64,000 nucleotides of DNA from Sanguinoderma infundibulare. Its lineage: Eukaryota > Basidiomycota > Agaricomycetes > Polyporales > Polyporaceae. The translations under genes and the position numbers were made by a program. The notes under the pieces are model-generated. The model saw only the letters and a program-made list of their open reading frames with translations, was not told where the DNA came from and did no database searches. This document shows, piece after piece, positions 35,338-46,398 of this stretch. The stretch's first letter is position 1, and each line of letters begins with the position of its first letter. The DNA lies in NCBI GenBank assembly GCA_032821775.1, contig JAVLRN010000013.1:794441-858440 (forward strand), given 5' to 3'.

Positions 35338-37112
35338 ATGTATCCCTCCCTCTCTCGCCCCAACGGCCTCATTGGCACTCAGCCGAGCAAATATTTCGGC
35401 TTGAAGGAGTCTTACCTCGTTCACAACCAGGCCTACATCGATGGCAAGTGGGTCGACGGGAAGGAGGGCGGGGTTATCAGAGTCGCCAGTGCGTACCTTC
35501 TCGATCGCTATCGCCTTCCCCCCTCAACTCTTTGTGCGACGCACTTGCAGATCCCGCTACCTCCGAGGAGCTGGGGACCGTGCCCGAGATGGGTCTGGCC
35601 GAGACCAAACAGGCTATCGAAGCCGCTTCGAACGTTTTCGAGACATGGAGCAAGACTATGCAAAGGTGCGCTCCCACCTCGCGCTTTCATCTTCGCCGTG
35701 CTTAGGAGGCCGCGCACAATGCAGCAACGGCACGATATCCTCATGAAGTGGTACACGCTCATGAGGGAACACTCGGACGACCTAGCACGTCTGATTGTGA
35801 GCCTGCTCTCATCTCCCTGTCCGTGCGTGCATTGGAGCCGGTATCCGAGACATTGAAGAACTGGAAATCCCTCACGGAGGCCAAGGCGCGCTCTTCTCTC
35901 AACTGGTGAGGTACGTGAGTGTGATGCTAGTAGTACAATAAGTACCCCTAACGAGGCCCGTCTGCAGCTGAGGAGGCTGTCCGGACGTATGGCGGTGAGT
36001 ATATGTTGCATCCGTATATCTCGCTTTGTCCGTCTCACAATAGTGCTCTCAGAGGTCGTCCCTTCAGCGTTTCACAACACTCGGAATGTCGTCGTAAAGC
36101 AGACGGTCAGTACGTCAAATGCGCGCGCTGCCCTCGTTTGTCCTGACCCCCATGCGTGCATCATCCTCAGGCGTTGTGTGCGTTGTCCTCGTCCTCCCCT
36201 CTCGCATATCTCAATAAGTCCTGACGTCATCCCCAGCTCAATTCTGACACCATGAACTTTACTTCCGCTATGATCACCCGCAAGCTCGGCGCGGGCTGCA
36301 CCGCCGTCATCAAGCCAGGCCGGCGGAAACGCGCCGTTCATCGTTTTCGAGGACGCTGACATCGATGCAGCCGTCGAGGGTGTGTCCCGCTGTCACGTCC
36401 TGTTCGAGACGGCATCGACGAATTGACTCCTTAGGCGCAATTGTGGTGTGTCCGCGAACCATATACGTCTAGTCCTCCATCTACGCGGAGTTTGTCTCGT
36501 GGTAGCCGCGTTCAAGGTCGGCAACGGTCTGGACCAGGAGACGTGCGTCTCGTCGTTCGTATTCAGGCGGGCCTGTTAATCAGGAACAGGACACATGGAC
36601 CGCTCATCCACGATCGGGCGATCGAGAAAGTCCAGAGGCACGTCGAAGACGCGGTCGAGCAGGGCGCGCAGGTCCTCCTTGGCGGGAAGCGTCTCCCCGG
36701 CGTAGGGTCATTCTTCGCGCCAACGATTTTGTCGGACATCTCCGCTGGCGCGCTCGTGAACAAGGCGGAGACGTTTGGCCCGCTCGCTGCGCTCACTTGG
36801 TTCGAGATGGAGGAGGAGGTCATCCAGCTGGCGAACGACACGCCCGTCGGCCTCGCAGGATACTTCTTGCGGGACGTAGGGCGGGTGTGGCGCGTCGTGG
36901 AGGCGCTGGAGGTGGGTATGGTTGGGGCGAACACGGGGTTGATCAGCCAAGCGGTGATTCCATTTGGGGGAGTTAAGGAGAGCGGGCTCGGTGGGTGTCC
37001 TGTTCCGCCGGACGTTTGCTGATTTGCGTGTGCGCATGCGACAGGTCGCGATGGTGGGCATGGGATCGAAGAGTACATGAACGTAAAGCTCATCGCCTTT
37101 GGCGGGGTGTAA
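35338..37112 (+). pseudogene. Succinate-semialdehyde dehydrogenase (ALDH), copy A, disrupted
   Basis: This was an NAD(P)-dependent aldehyde dehydrogenase of the SSADH type (GABA shunt). The N-terminal half is readable: FGLKESYLVHNQAYIDGKWV, DPATSEELGTVPEMG, QRHDILMKWYTLMREHSDDL, SLTEAKARSSL and [10 protein letters not shown]. At 36315 the sequence jumps from AVIKP directly to the GGNAPFIVFEDADID coding region. A comparison with copy B (51.4-52.9 kb) shows loss of about 301 bp, which removes part of the cofactor domain and the catalytic Glu and shifts the frame. Downstream, the exon that should carry the catalytic Cys is also truncated and contains a TAG. The C-terminal part (RTHGPLIHDRAIEKVQRHVE to KLIAFGGV) is still close to copy B. 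It is non-functional. Confidence 0.85.
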
Positions 37113-37484
37113 GGAACGGACAAAATCTTGACGGGACGGTCGAAGGAGGAAATCGCGACATCCTATAGTACGTTCAAACTTGCATATGTCTCTGTGTACT
37201 ACTACTACTATGTCGGCATTTTGGTCACTGTTGCCATCCGGTCGCATCTTATGCGCATGTTACGGCGTTGGTGTTTTCCGTCTGTTTCGGTTCGTCGATT
37301 TGAACCCTACGCGCGGGACGCGGAGTCGAAGGCAGTCTCAATTTTGCGGAAGTCCGTCCTTATTGACCTTCAAGACAGACGAGGTCTGCAGTCGCGCCAG
37401 CAATATATTCTGCGTTGAATAGCTACTGGCGTAACAGGACTCAATTATGTCCCTGGCCCCTCAGTATCTAGATTTGCGAAGCGT

Positions 37485-38156
37485 TTGCTCCATATGCGGG
37501 AGAGCGCTCAGAAGAAATACATCGTACTCGAGACGTTCGACTGCAATTTCTCGGCCATGCTTTCCATTGATCCCTCTGATAACCCGACCTTATCTTACAT
37601 CCACCATCTGAAGGCTTGGAGAAAGGAGGGTGCACGAGGCTCGCAGTACTGTGACAGGAGTATCCGGGTCCTCATAGGGCCTCACCTGGTCATCGTCAAG
37701 GAACCCACCGGACCAACGCTCGCGACGCTTCAGACAACGCAGCCGAACCGCAGCTTCACGCTCCCCGTGACGAAGCGGATCGCCAAGCAGACGCTGCTCG
37801 CGCTTAGCTTCATCCATACCGCCTTTGGAAGGACGCATACGAGTTTGTTTCCTCCTCTCGAATCCACGGCCGCTTCTGTCTCTAACACTGATCCATTCTC
37901 AGGCATTAACCCACACAATCTTCTTATCGCGCTCCAGGGAAAGTCCAAGGATATTTCAGCAGAGATAGATAGCGTCCTGAGGGCGCACCCCCCAGAGGTG
38001 GACCACCCCGCCATCTGGTCCGAGTTCGGGTCCTCAGAACGCACGCCCGTGATGCGGGCCCAGCCGCTCCCGCCGATCGGCCTCTCACCCACCTTGCAAA
38101 ACCTCGAGGTGTTGTTGGGCCGCTGCGAATACGGTGCGCTTGTTCCTTGCCCCTGA
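37485..38156 (+). pseudogene. SRPK-like protein kinase relic lacking the catalytic Asp
   Basis: This is a fragment resembling the middle of SR-protein kinases. YIHHLKAWRKEG and RVLIGPHLVIVKEPTGPTLA correspond to the hinge region, and VTKRIAKQTLLALSFIHTAF to the helix before the catalytic loop. After a likely intron (about 37849-37902), the loop reads HTSINPHNLLIAL where active enzymes have HTDIKPDNLL. Both the catalytic Asp and the metal-binding Asn context are changed. DISAEIDSVLRAHP and LPPIGLSPTLQNLEVLLG match the SRPK insert. No glycine-rich loop or C-lobe is present nearby, although 38220-38340 may hold further decayed sequence. It is a pseudogene or at best a pseudokinase. Confidence 0.6.
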
Positions 38157-38656
38157 GCCCACTTTTTTTTGCTAGCGCTCACATATGTGGACTCACTATA
38201 TATATATATTGCTTAAACAGCCACCGTGGATAGTGACCTCGTGGAACTTTACGTATTCTCAGACATGACGGCCCCGGAGCCATTTCCTTCATGGCGCTAT
38301 TCCCCGAGAGCAGATTGCACGCAGAACACTTCGTAAAGAGCATTCAGCCGCACGGCACGACCCAAGTTTCACGGGATTGTTGTCGGAGATATGTAGGTGG
38401 CATTTGATTTCACGACATGTCCGCGATTTAAGTGATCCCGGCAGAGAGCATCGCCAAATTCATTCTCGACTTCTTGCGACTCTGATGCCAGAGGCACGAC
38501 CAACCAACCAGGACAGTGCGCTCCAACTGATATCAAATATCGGTTTAAAGGCTGCTTGGGCTGCCGACCTTTTCTCGTGCTGCTCCTTCTCCTTCCCCCT
38601 CAGCCCCCCTCTCGGTGACGACTCGGTACCCACCTCGACTCGTCCGTGCTAGGCTA

Positions 38657-39784
38657 ATGTCATCGTCAGGCTGTGTTCGGGTTGACGACGCAGACCCTCT
38701 CATTCAGTACTCTTCTGGTTGGCAGGCGGTGGTAAATGGATCGGAGTTCGACGGCACGAAGCATGGAGCGGCTGCTGCTGGACTGACTGCGTCGTTCAAC
38801 TTTACCGGTGTGTTGAGCAATTCCATTCCATAATTAATGCATTAAAACTAAGCGCAAAAACGGTAGGGACCCAGGTGGCCGTTGTGGGATCTCTGGGCTC
38901 CGTCGACGTCCACGCTCGACGGGGCCGTGGCCGGGGTGTACACCGCACCGATCCTCCAACCTGGCACGTTCGCGCTGAACGTGACCTTCTTCACTTCCCA
39001 GAGCGTTTCTACTCGCGAGCACATGCTGACTATCGCGAACGTGAACGGGACGAGCCTGAACGTCTTCTGGCTCGATTACATCGAGTATATCTCTTCCGCT
39101 CTCGCGACGACTTCGCTGCCAGCCACAGTCGTGACCTCGCAGTCGGCGACGACGACCGTACCCGCGAGCAGTCAAACGCATCAATCCAGTTCGTCTAATC
39201 CTTCGACTTCGCGTACAAATGTTGGCGCCGTCGTCGGAGGCGTTGTTGGCGGCATCGCACTTGTCCTCGCTGCAGCACTGCTGCTGATCTGCCTACGCCG
39301 ACGAAGAAAGAGGGGTGCACCCTGGCCGGATGGTGGTGAGTCAAACAATGGTCAATGTGCAAGCCGGGAGACCCAACGCTGAGCTTTATGCCCACCATCA
39401 GAGATACGACCGTTCGAAACCTGGAAGAATTGCAATGAGGTCAACTCAGCGTCCCGCTCAGCGCTGCCCAGACAGATGGAGATGGGTGCCGCGGGCGCAT
39501 CGACTTTTACACTTCCCATAACGACAAACGTGCCGCTTTCAGCAGCATTTACGCCGTCCAATTTGCCGACAAGCACCCCCTCGTCAGTGTCTGGGTCCAT
39601 GGCACCTATGTTGGCGGTGATGGAGCGGTTACCTGCACCCAAGTTCGCGAGCTCCAGCCCGGATATAGCAGGCCGACCCGAGGGCGGGTCTGTCGCTGTG
39701 TCGGTGCCGCAGGCTATGGACTCAGGGCTTCGATTGGCAGAAGGAGCAACAGTGCTACTTCCACCACCATATACGCGCGATTGA
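38657..39784 (+). pseudogene. Single-pass cell-surface membrane protein (basidiomycete type), probable frameshift
   Basis: The N-terminal ectodomain begins MSSSGCVRVDDADPLIQYSS and continues with GWQAVVNGSEF, then FNFTG. After a short intron comes GTQVAVVGSLGS. The next conserved stretch (STLDGAVAGVYTAPILQPGT, EHMLTIANVNGTSLNVFWLD) is in another frame with no obvious intron between them, so one base appears to be missing or gained near 38905-38930. A Ser/Thr-rich stalk leads to one membrane helix (VGAVVGGVVGGIALVLAAAL then LLICLRRRRKRG). The C-terminal tail ends in LLPPPYTRD at 39784. The architecture matches the common basidiomycete family of unknown surface proteins with a small jelly-roll-like ectodomain. 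A sequencing error or an undetected small intron could rescue it. Confidence 0.55.
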
Positions 39785-40008
39785 CAGCCCAACGGGGCTC
39801 ATGCCTTCTAGTGTTGATTGCCTCATAAATGCCAATGCACATCATGATACGTCGCAGTGTAATTGAATCTATAGCACTGTCTGATCAGTCTTGGATATCT
39901 CCGGAGTGCGTTTCGTATATCCTCGTCGGGTAAACTGTACCATGTTAATGTTATCGCTTTGCTGCATTCCTTCCTGGCTTCCCATGCTTTCGTCCACCTC
40001 GATCGTCT

Positions 40009-41478
40009 TCAGGGGGGGGGGGCGTCTAGAAATCCGCCGAGCTCGAGCGCGTTACGCGCTGCTTGGTTGATGTGCTTGAACCTGTCTGGTCCAAGGTGGA
40101 TGCCGCCGAAGTAGCGGGTCACTGTTACCAGCACGTTCTCGACCTCCTGTGTGGCCAGCGCGCGGTGTCAGGGTACGAGAGCAGGGGAAAAATGGACGAT
40201 CGACGGTGGGGCGGGACGCACTAGAATCTGCAACAGGTGCGCTAGACGCCCCCGGCAGCAGTTTCTCCGTCGTCATCATTGTCTAGTACGCACCTGAGAT
40301 TGAGAGAGAACTGACGCCAAACAGCGAACGCACCTTGGTGGAGGACAGAGCCTACCCGGCAACGCCACGCGTTGATGACTGGATGCACGGCACGAGCTAT
40401 TCGGCGGTCAGAGACGAGATGCGCGAGAATGAGTGGGACCTGAGAGTCTCGTTTGAGGGACACAGAATGAAGTAAATCGCCACTGTTAAAACGTACCTGG
40501 GCCGCATCCACAATGCGACACGCGCGCCCGACAAACGAGATCTTACGGTCCTGTATGGGCTCCGCGTCCACGATTGTGATGCTTGGCGGTATCTCCGCCG
40601 GCACGTTCACCATTCACCATCGTGGGGACCATTCCCCCGCCACCGCTGTCCCCGCTGTTCCCGTCTGGCCCATGGGTATCCACACTGCCATGCCCACCCT
40701 CGTGCGCTCGCGCCCGCTCGTCCTCCCTCAACAGCTGGCCGACCTTCTGCTCGCTCAGCCGCTCTCGACCACTCCGAACAACGTTCCTTGACACACTCCA
40801 GCCCGTCAAACACGTACTCGCCGCCGGGGGTCTATTCGACCGCGCCCCGGAAAATGTACGTCCTGAAAACGGTATCGGATAACGACGCGTCCACGCCGTA
40901 AGGCCTGATGTATCGCGAGAGGAGCTGGAGCTGGGGAGGCGCGGAGGCCGGGTACGTGGGCGGGAGAGATACGAGGATCAGGACGAGGTGCGAGGGCTGG
41001 GAGGGGTCGTCCGAGTCGATGCTGTAGTCACGGCGTCGATATTAGAGACGCGTCGCGCGTGAATCGTGTGTGCAAACGTACCTGGGGGTGACCTCATAAC
41101 GTATGGTTTCCAGCTCGATGCCGTTGGGATTCGAGCTCTGACCGGGACCCCCGGGTTCGGGCGACTTGCTGCTCGGTCACGAAGAAGGCTTCCAGATGTC
41201 GACTGCTTCATCTCCGCAGATACTCTGGAGCACTGGAGGTTGTTTGGCAGGATCACGATGAATGTCGAGGGACGAGTGGGCGACGGGCGACGGAGAGGCA
41301 GGCTAGCGATAATGAGGGCAAGAGATAGGAAGTGCGCGTACCGCCGAGTTCTGACGCGATAGACTTGTGGGTGAGATCGGGGTCCGTGGAGCTGGGAGAC
41401 GAGGTCCTCGATGGAGCCTGGCGTCGAGATCATTGTATCCGGTGAATCCTGCAGAGAGGACGTTGGGGCGGAGAGCAA
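40009..41478 (-). pseudogene. RWD-IMPACT (Yih1-like) protein with a nonsense codon
   Basis: The family inhibits the eIF2-alpha kinase Gcn2 by competing for Gcn1 through its RWD domain. Readable pieces on the minus strand include SNPNGIELETIRYEV and PPTYPASAPPQLQLLSRYIR, VFRTYIFRGAVE, then TPGGEYVFDGLECVKERC (RWD), and ISFVGRACRIVDAAQVR, LILAHLVSDRRIARAVHP, DNDDDGETAAGG and NVLVTVTRYFGGIHLGPDRF (IMPACT, UPF0029). Between GAVE and TPGG a TAG (40834-40832) stands where the family has Trp. The C-terminus reads through an 11-G run (40012-40022) to TGA at 40009. The upstream part is hard to assemble. I regard it as a decayed gene. Confidence 0.65.
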
Positions 41479-41552
41479 AGAGGCGCACCCGAGCCAAGTG
41501 CGCGAGGAAGGCTTTGGTTTCTCACCACGACCATGATAGGGGTTTAAAGTAG

Positions 41553-41760
41553 AGGGGGTCAGGGTTAGGGTACCATAAAGCTAGGACTTCACTGTTGAAA
41601 GTGCGCGGACACAGGGGTGCTGTGTCCGCACATATACAAGGGTGTTGTCTCTGCGCGGACACATGAGTGCTGTCTCCGCGCAGACGCAGGTGTGCTGTCT
41701 CCGCGCAGACGCAGTGGTGTTACCTCCACATGGACACAAGGGTGCGCCACGATGATTGGT
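41553..41760 (+). repeat. Leader plus palindromic minisatellite array 1 (degenerate)
   Basis: The leader begins with GGGTCAGGGTTAGGGTA, a stretch of telomere-like hexamers in the same orientation as the real telomere. It is followed by AAAGCTAGGACTTC and GTTGAAAGTGCGCGGACACA. About six diverged copies of the 25 bp palindromic unit follow to about 41752. This is the most decayed of the six arrays and the farthest from the telomere. Confidence 0.85.
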
Positions 41761-42120
41761 GTAGGCCCTAAGCCCATCCCAGACACTGAGTTCTTCTATG
41801 CTCTCCACACTCTTTCCGTACGTATCCTTTTTCATATCGCTAATGACGATAGTAACTGTAGAGTCTACACACCCACTTGCAAGTGCGCGGTATATTATAC
41901 CGAGCCCGCTTGCAAGTGCGCGCAGACGCCCAGCCCACTTGCAAGTGCGCAGACACGCCCAGCCCCTCAGCCTCGTGACCCCTCGCCCTCCCCCGCCCGT
42001 GCCCTTCCCCCTATTACCTCTCGGGACCTTTAAATAAATTTTTAGACAACACGCCATCGCATAGTATGCCGGTACGTCTGTGTACAATAGGATGAATAAA
42101 TTATCAAAAATATATGCACA

Positions 42121-42190
42121 GGCCATGCTCGAACCAAGGGACTCACATGTGCTTCAATGCCACTGTTGGTACCATTCAGCCATCCGACCT
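42121..42190 (-). other. tRNA-like (pol III promoter) block, left arm
   Basis: On the minus strand TGGCTGAATGGT resembles an A box and GGTTCGAGCATG a B box, about 35-45 bp apart. The cloverleaf is imperfect, so this looks like the tRNA-derived head of a SINE and not a tRNA gene. Confidence 0.5.
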
Positions 42191-42757
42191 TTCTAAAAAC
42201 CAGGGGAGGAGATGATACATTTAGTAAGATGTTCCAGTGACCCCTCCGCCGCCCGCGCTGATGCAAGTCACTGTGCCCTGATGCAAGTCACCCCCTCGCG
42301 CCCGCCCTGATGCAAGTGTCCTCACGCACCCACCAGGGCCGCCCTGATACAAGTGACCGCCATCCTCGACATTCGCCCTGCGCAAGACACATCTGTCGAC
42401 TTCTCATTTTCTTCCGCATCGACCTCATCCTTGCCTACAGGCCCACTCGCTGCACGTCGGGGGCTTGGGGAGTCAACTCTCCTTGACCATTCCGGACAGG
42501 ATCCATCCCCCGTCATCCACTCAGCGCTGGAGCCGGCGTTGCCAACAGACTTCTTTGATCAGATACAAATGACCCATAACGCTATGGATGACCTCGACAC
42601 CTCGGATGAGAGGGAGTCAAGGGACACTTGCATCAGCGTGGGCGCTCATAGGACACTTGCATCAGCGTGGATCACTTGTATCAGCGCAGGCGCGCTCGGG
42701 ATCCCTGGGACCTCTGACTGTATATGGTAATTGCTCCCCCTGCCCTCACTGAGGTTG

Positions 42758-42832
42758 TATAGCTCAATAGTACCAACTGTCATCTTGGTGCAACTTACGT
42801 GAGTCCCTTGGTTCGAGCATGGCTGGACACAT
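42758..42832 (+). other. tRNA-like (pol III promoter) block, right arm
   Basis: TAGCTCAATAGT (A box, 42760-42771) and GGTTCGAGC (B box, 42810-42818) repeat the left-arm block in opposite orientation. A T-run follows at about 42833-42841. Confidence 0.5.
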
Positions 42833-43650
42833 ATTTTTTTTGACAATTTCTCTATTGGATTTCACACAGATGTACAAGCATATTACAGGATGACGCTCTA
42901 TCCGAAAATGTATCTATGGAGGTCCAGAGGGAGGTAATAGGGGGAGGGGCGTGGGAGAGGGAGGGGTCACGAGGCGGAGGGGCTGGGCGTGTCTGCACAC
43001 TTGCAAGTGGGCTGGGTGTCTGTGCGCACTTGCAAGTGGGCTCGGTATAATATATCGTGCGCTTGCAAGTGAGTGTGTAGACGGCTCAGTAACTCGCAGT
43101 CCTCGGTCTACCCAGTCAATGGCATCCTCTTTCGAGTTCCAACTCATCTCCTATCTGACTCTCATTTTTTCTTTGAACTGCTAAACCTCAACACATCACA
43201 TGGCTCCGCACAGCCCGAGTCTTGCTCGCTGCAACCACAAACCCTCCAAGGCGTAACCGCAGCTGAATTCCGAGACTTCTACCGTGTCCTCAAAGCTATG
43301 CCATATCAGTGAAAACAGTACTTACATTTGGTGACGTGCACCGTCGCAAGCTTATTCACCCCCCATGACCTCTTCTCAACTGGTGCAACCCTGACATCTG
43401 GGAGACTGTCCTCAAGCTGGCCGACAGGTGGATGTTCACTGCCCTCTGAGACATGACCCTTACACACATCGAGTGTCACAAAGGCTGCGTTCTGGGCCTC
43501 CACATTGCGCGCTGCTACCATATTCCCCAGCTCCTCCATGAGGCCCTGAGGGAACTCACAGAGTGTGACGAGCCCCTACAACATTGTGAGCATGCGCTCC
43601 TCGGCTCTAAGCTCGCATCAGGAGTGATGCGGTACCGGGAGGCGTGCTAG

Positions 43651-44487
43651 AGGTCGCATGTCAATCTGAAATGTGTGTGCTTGTTTGTGTCTCCTGAAAT
43701 GGGAAAGACTTGTGTAAATGAGCTGAGCGCCGACTCTGTTCTTCAGCACCCTGGATGCAGATGCACATAATGTCTGTGTTCGGCACAGAGTTCGCTCGCG
43801 ATTGAGAGGCAGGTGGGGCCGAGGAGAACACATAGTGAAGTAACGGTCAAAAGGTGCCGTCCACCTGCATTCCATATTGTCGTGAATGCAACAAAGCCTG
43901 ACAACATATATAATACATCGCACAGATGCACAAGAATACAGCGACAATACAATGACAGCATTCGAGATACACACCAGCAGGAATACCACAGCGGCCAAAG
44001 TGTAATCCTACTTCCTTGCAAACGTGATCTGACGTGGCACTCTCATCCAAAAACTCTATGAACATGATGTCCTTCTTTGTTGGGATGAGACGGACTTCAT
44101 ACAGGTTTGGATATCTGCAATGCCAAAGGAGTGAGTGCATATACGCAGGGTAGAGGTGAAGGGAGAGATGTACTGTGAGAAGAGTGCCATGAGTTGGTCC
44201 TTGGTGACAGTCTCGGTCTGCTGTGCATGAAGCACAGCAAAGAAACGAGAACCGCAGATGAGCATGAATGAACGTTGTAATGTGCATGGGGAACCTGCGT
44301 ACAGAACTGGAGGATCAACGCGGGGAAAGGACAGGCCATGACAGAAAGATGCGAGGTGGTACAGGTGTGCTGCAAGCCTAAAGGCCACCGAATGGTAGGA
44401 AAAGGGGGAGACTCAACTACGGTGCAGTCACATAGACCAACTACCATGCAGTAGTATATGATGTGGATACGATTGGTGCACATGGAC
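43651..44487. other. Segment without a recognisable gene
   Basis: About 840 bp lies between the BTB relic and the second leader. Open frames are present on the minus strand (for example 44056-44388), but none shows a known family, and all are probably decayed sequence. Confidence 0.4.
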
Positions 44488-44745
44488 ACTATGAAAGGGG
44501 GTGTTGAGTAGGCAGGGTCAGGGTCAGGGTAATAAAAAGCTAGGACTTCAGAGTTGAAAGTGCACGGACACAGGGGTGCTGTGTCTGTGCGAATACAAGT
44601 GAGGTGTGTCTGCGTGGACACAAGTGTTGTGTGTCTGTGCAGACACAAGGAAGGTGTGTCTATGCAGACACAAGGAAGGTGTGTCTATGCAGACACAAGT
44701 GTGGTGTGTCTGCACGGACACAAGGGTGCTGCCCCCGCACAGACG
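44488..44745 (+). repeat. Leader plus palindromic minisatellite array 2
   Basis: The leader runs ATGAAAGGGGGTGTTGAGTA, then GGGTCAGGGTCAGGGTAA, AAAAAGCTAGGACTTC and GTTGAAAGTGCACGGACACA. About seven units of the 25 bp repeat follow with spacers AAGTG, AAGGA and AAGGGT. The spacer orientation is AGGG on the + strand. It is followed by the conserved post-array block that precedes gene 1. Confidence 0.85.
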
Positions 44746-45401
44746 GGCAGTGGGCCAGCCCAGCCCGCAGTTTCCGGTACCTTTATGCAAATTACAATAT
44801 ACAGTTATTCCGATCAGATGCATTGAAGCTGTGTCCGCACAGGCGAAAGCAGCAGCATGTCTTTGAAATGTCTCAATAAACTGCAGATATATCACAGAAA
44901 CATATCCTACAATAAATAGAAGAGGATTACATACAGAGGAAACACCAGAAAAGCCAACGGAGTTGGAGAGGAATGAATCAGAGTTAAGCTTCAAACTGAT
45001 CAGACACAGAAGATGTGTGGCAGTGTGACACAATAAGGTACCGAAGAAGAAGACAGTGCCACACGGGAAGAGAAGAGGTCGGATGCAGAGAGAAGACCAG
45101 GTGTCACCGGTGCCTGGCGGGACTTGGTCGGAGGAAAAGTGTCGAGCGGCGGGGCGGCGATCAGCTGGATTTGGGGTGGAGGGACCGGGAAGGGACATGC
45201 CATGAGGCTGGACACAGGGCATCGATCGATGGGGGCGATCGAGGATGGGGGACGCGGCGGCGCTCTCCTTCTCCCCATTGCTCACCAGCGACGCGAGCAA
45301 TCTAGCCGAACATCAAACAATAAATCAACCACAAGTACAATCATATGTAAGTGCTGATCATGGTATCAGGGGACCGATTCTGACGCAATTTGTAGACAAG
45401 C
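44746..45401 (+). repeat. Post-array block, copy 1 (5' flank of truncated gene 1)
   Basis: This block is alignable by eye with 53801-54450, sharing for example ATAAACTGCAGATATAT, ACAGAAACATATCCTACAA, GAAGAGGATTACAT and CATCGATCGATGGGGGCGAT. It is probably the promoter and 5' untranslated region of gene 1. No separate gene is supported. Confidence 0.75.
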
Positions 45402-46398
45402 ATGCCTCCTCGCGGTAAATCGAAAAAAACCCAGGGGACTGAGGTGCGTGGATCAGCTGCGTGGATTGTGGCTGCTACTAATTATATTGTGGAATGACAG
45501 GACGAGGGCAAGGTACAGTACAGATGGGTGTATGATAGGTGAGGAAAACTGACATTTGTACAGGTGTCTGGGGTGCGGATGCCGAAGGTGAAGGAGGAGG
45601 AGACAGCTCCACATCCGCAGGAGCAAGCGATCCGGGTGCGCCAGCGCGAAGAGGAGAAGGCGTTTCTGGGCAAGTGTCGGCTGGACGTGCTGATGGAGCC
45701 GGCGGGGGTCACATACCGGTGGGGGACGTGGAACCAGCGGGGAGTGATGGCGGCGTCGGTGGCGAAGCTCGTGCGGTCGTTCGACACTGAAGGTAAGCAC
45801 CCGAACACAGCGCCACTGCTGATGCAGGTGCATGTCGAGGACCTCGTGGAGGGGACGTATGCGAAGAAGACAGACGAGGCGGTTCCGTGGGAGGAGCTCC
45901 CCGAGCTGCGATTCAAGTCGCGGGTGGATCTGCCGCCACTGGTGGTTGATTTTTTCAGCGGGCAGCACCGGGCGAAGGCGATGGCGGCGTGGAAGGCGCG
46001 GCTGGAGAAGGAGCGGGAGAAGAAGGCGGAGAGGCTGGTGCGGGTGACGAACAAGCTGGAGGATGGGGGGTCGAAGAAGCAGATGGAGGAGCTGAAGACG
46101 GTTCGGCTTGCGTTGGACGTTGTGGATGGGAAGATTGGGAGTGCAGGGCAATGGTGCATGCACCTGTTCATTGCAGGTATGTGGATGTCCTTTTTTTTTG
46201 TAGAATGTGGTGAAGTGATGATGTGAATGTTTTAGAGGAGTGCGGAGAAGCGCTGTGCCGGCACTTGTCGCAGAACGAGTACCTGCCGAGCCTTCGTGCG
46301 ATGCAGGAGGAGCGGCTGTTTGGGTACCTTGCGGCAATGGAGGTGAATGTTGTGGAGTGGAAGAAGATGCATGCAGGGGGCAGGAAGATGACGCTGTA
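45402..46398 (+). pseudogene. Gene 1 (telomere-element ParB-like protein), truncated copy
   Basis: The start is MPPRGKSKKTQGTE, a GTGCGT donor, a mini-exon DEGK, then VSGVRMPKVKEEETAPHPQE. Exon structure matches the full copy at 54451. The conserved region includes WNQRGVMAASVAKLVRSFDT and LVVDFFSGQHRAKAMAAWKA. The frame stays open through EECGEALCRHLSQNEYLPSL and VVEWKKMHAGGRKMTLY. There it stops matching the full copy and passes directly into the ATGAAAGGAGGTGTTGAGTA leader of array 3. The C-terminal three quarters of the gene are missing. The join to a telomere-like leader suggests that the chromosome once ended here. It is unlikely to be functional unless the short form is expressed. Confidence 0.8.

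Larger units (their letters stand above)
41858..43087. mobile_element. 1.23 kb fold-back element with tRNA-like arms and 7 bp target duplication
   Basis: The two halves are inverted, diverged copies of one sequence. The ends are GTCTACACAC (from about 41863) and GTGTGTAGAC (to about 43082). Inside each arm are several CACTTGCAAGTG palindromes spaced by GC-rich linkers, a purine-rich GGAGGTAATAGGGGGAGG segment (inverted in the left arm), a tRNA-like block with A and B boxes, and short TGATGCAAGTC repeats. The unique centre is about 42350-42620 and carries an open frame of no known family. AGTAACT flanks both sides (41851-41857, 43088-43094). It may be two head-to-head SINEs or a fold-back transposon. 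Confidence 0.7.
41781..43650 (+). pseudogene. BTB/POZ-domain protein relic, split by a fold-back insertion
   Basis: Downstream of 43094 the + strand reads VYPVNGILFRVPTHLLSDSH, then LQGVTAAEFRDFYRVLKAMP, LADRWMFTAL (followed by TGA), IARCYHIPQLLHEALRELTE and SGVMRYREAC. These are ordered landmarks of the large basidiomycete BTB family, but they lie in more than one frame with stops. Upstream of the inserted element, ILFHIANDDSN ends exactly at the 7 bp duplicated target. Deleting the element and one target copy gives a continuous frame into SQSSVYPVNG. The gene is dead through the insertion and independent stops. The function of the ancestral protein would be a substrate adaptor or transcription-linked scaffold. 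Confidence 0.6.

Noticed and set aside
42121..42190. Functional tRNA gene
   Set aside because: The A and B boxes are present but the acceptor stem does not pair and the anticodon loop is not clear. The duplicated, inverted copy points to a SINE-like origin.
42353..42730. 125-residue open frame in the centre of the fold-back element as a transposase
   Set aside because: No catalytic or DNA-binding motif is seen, it is too short, and part of it is translated repeat sequence.
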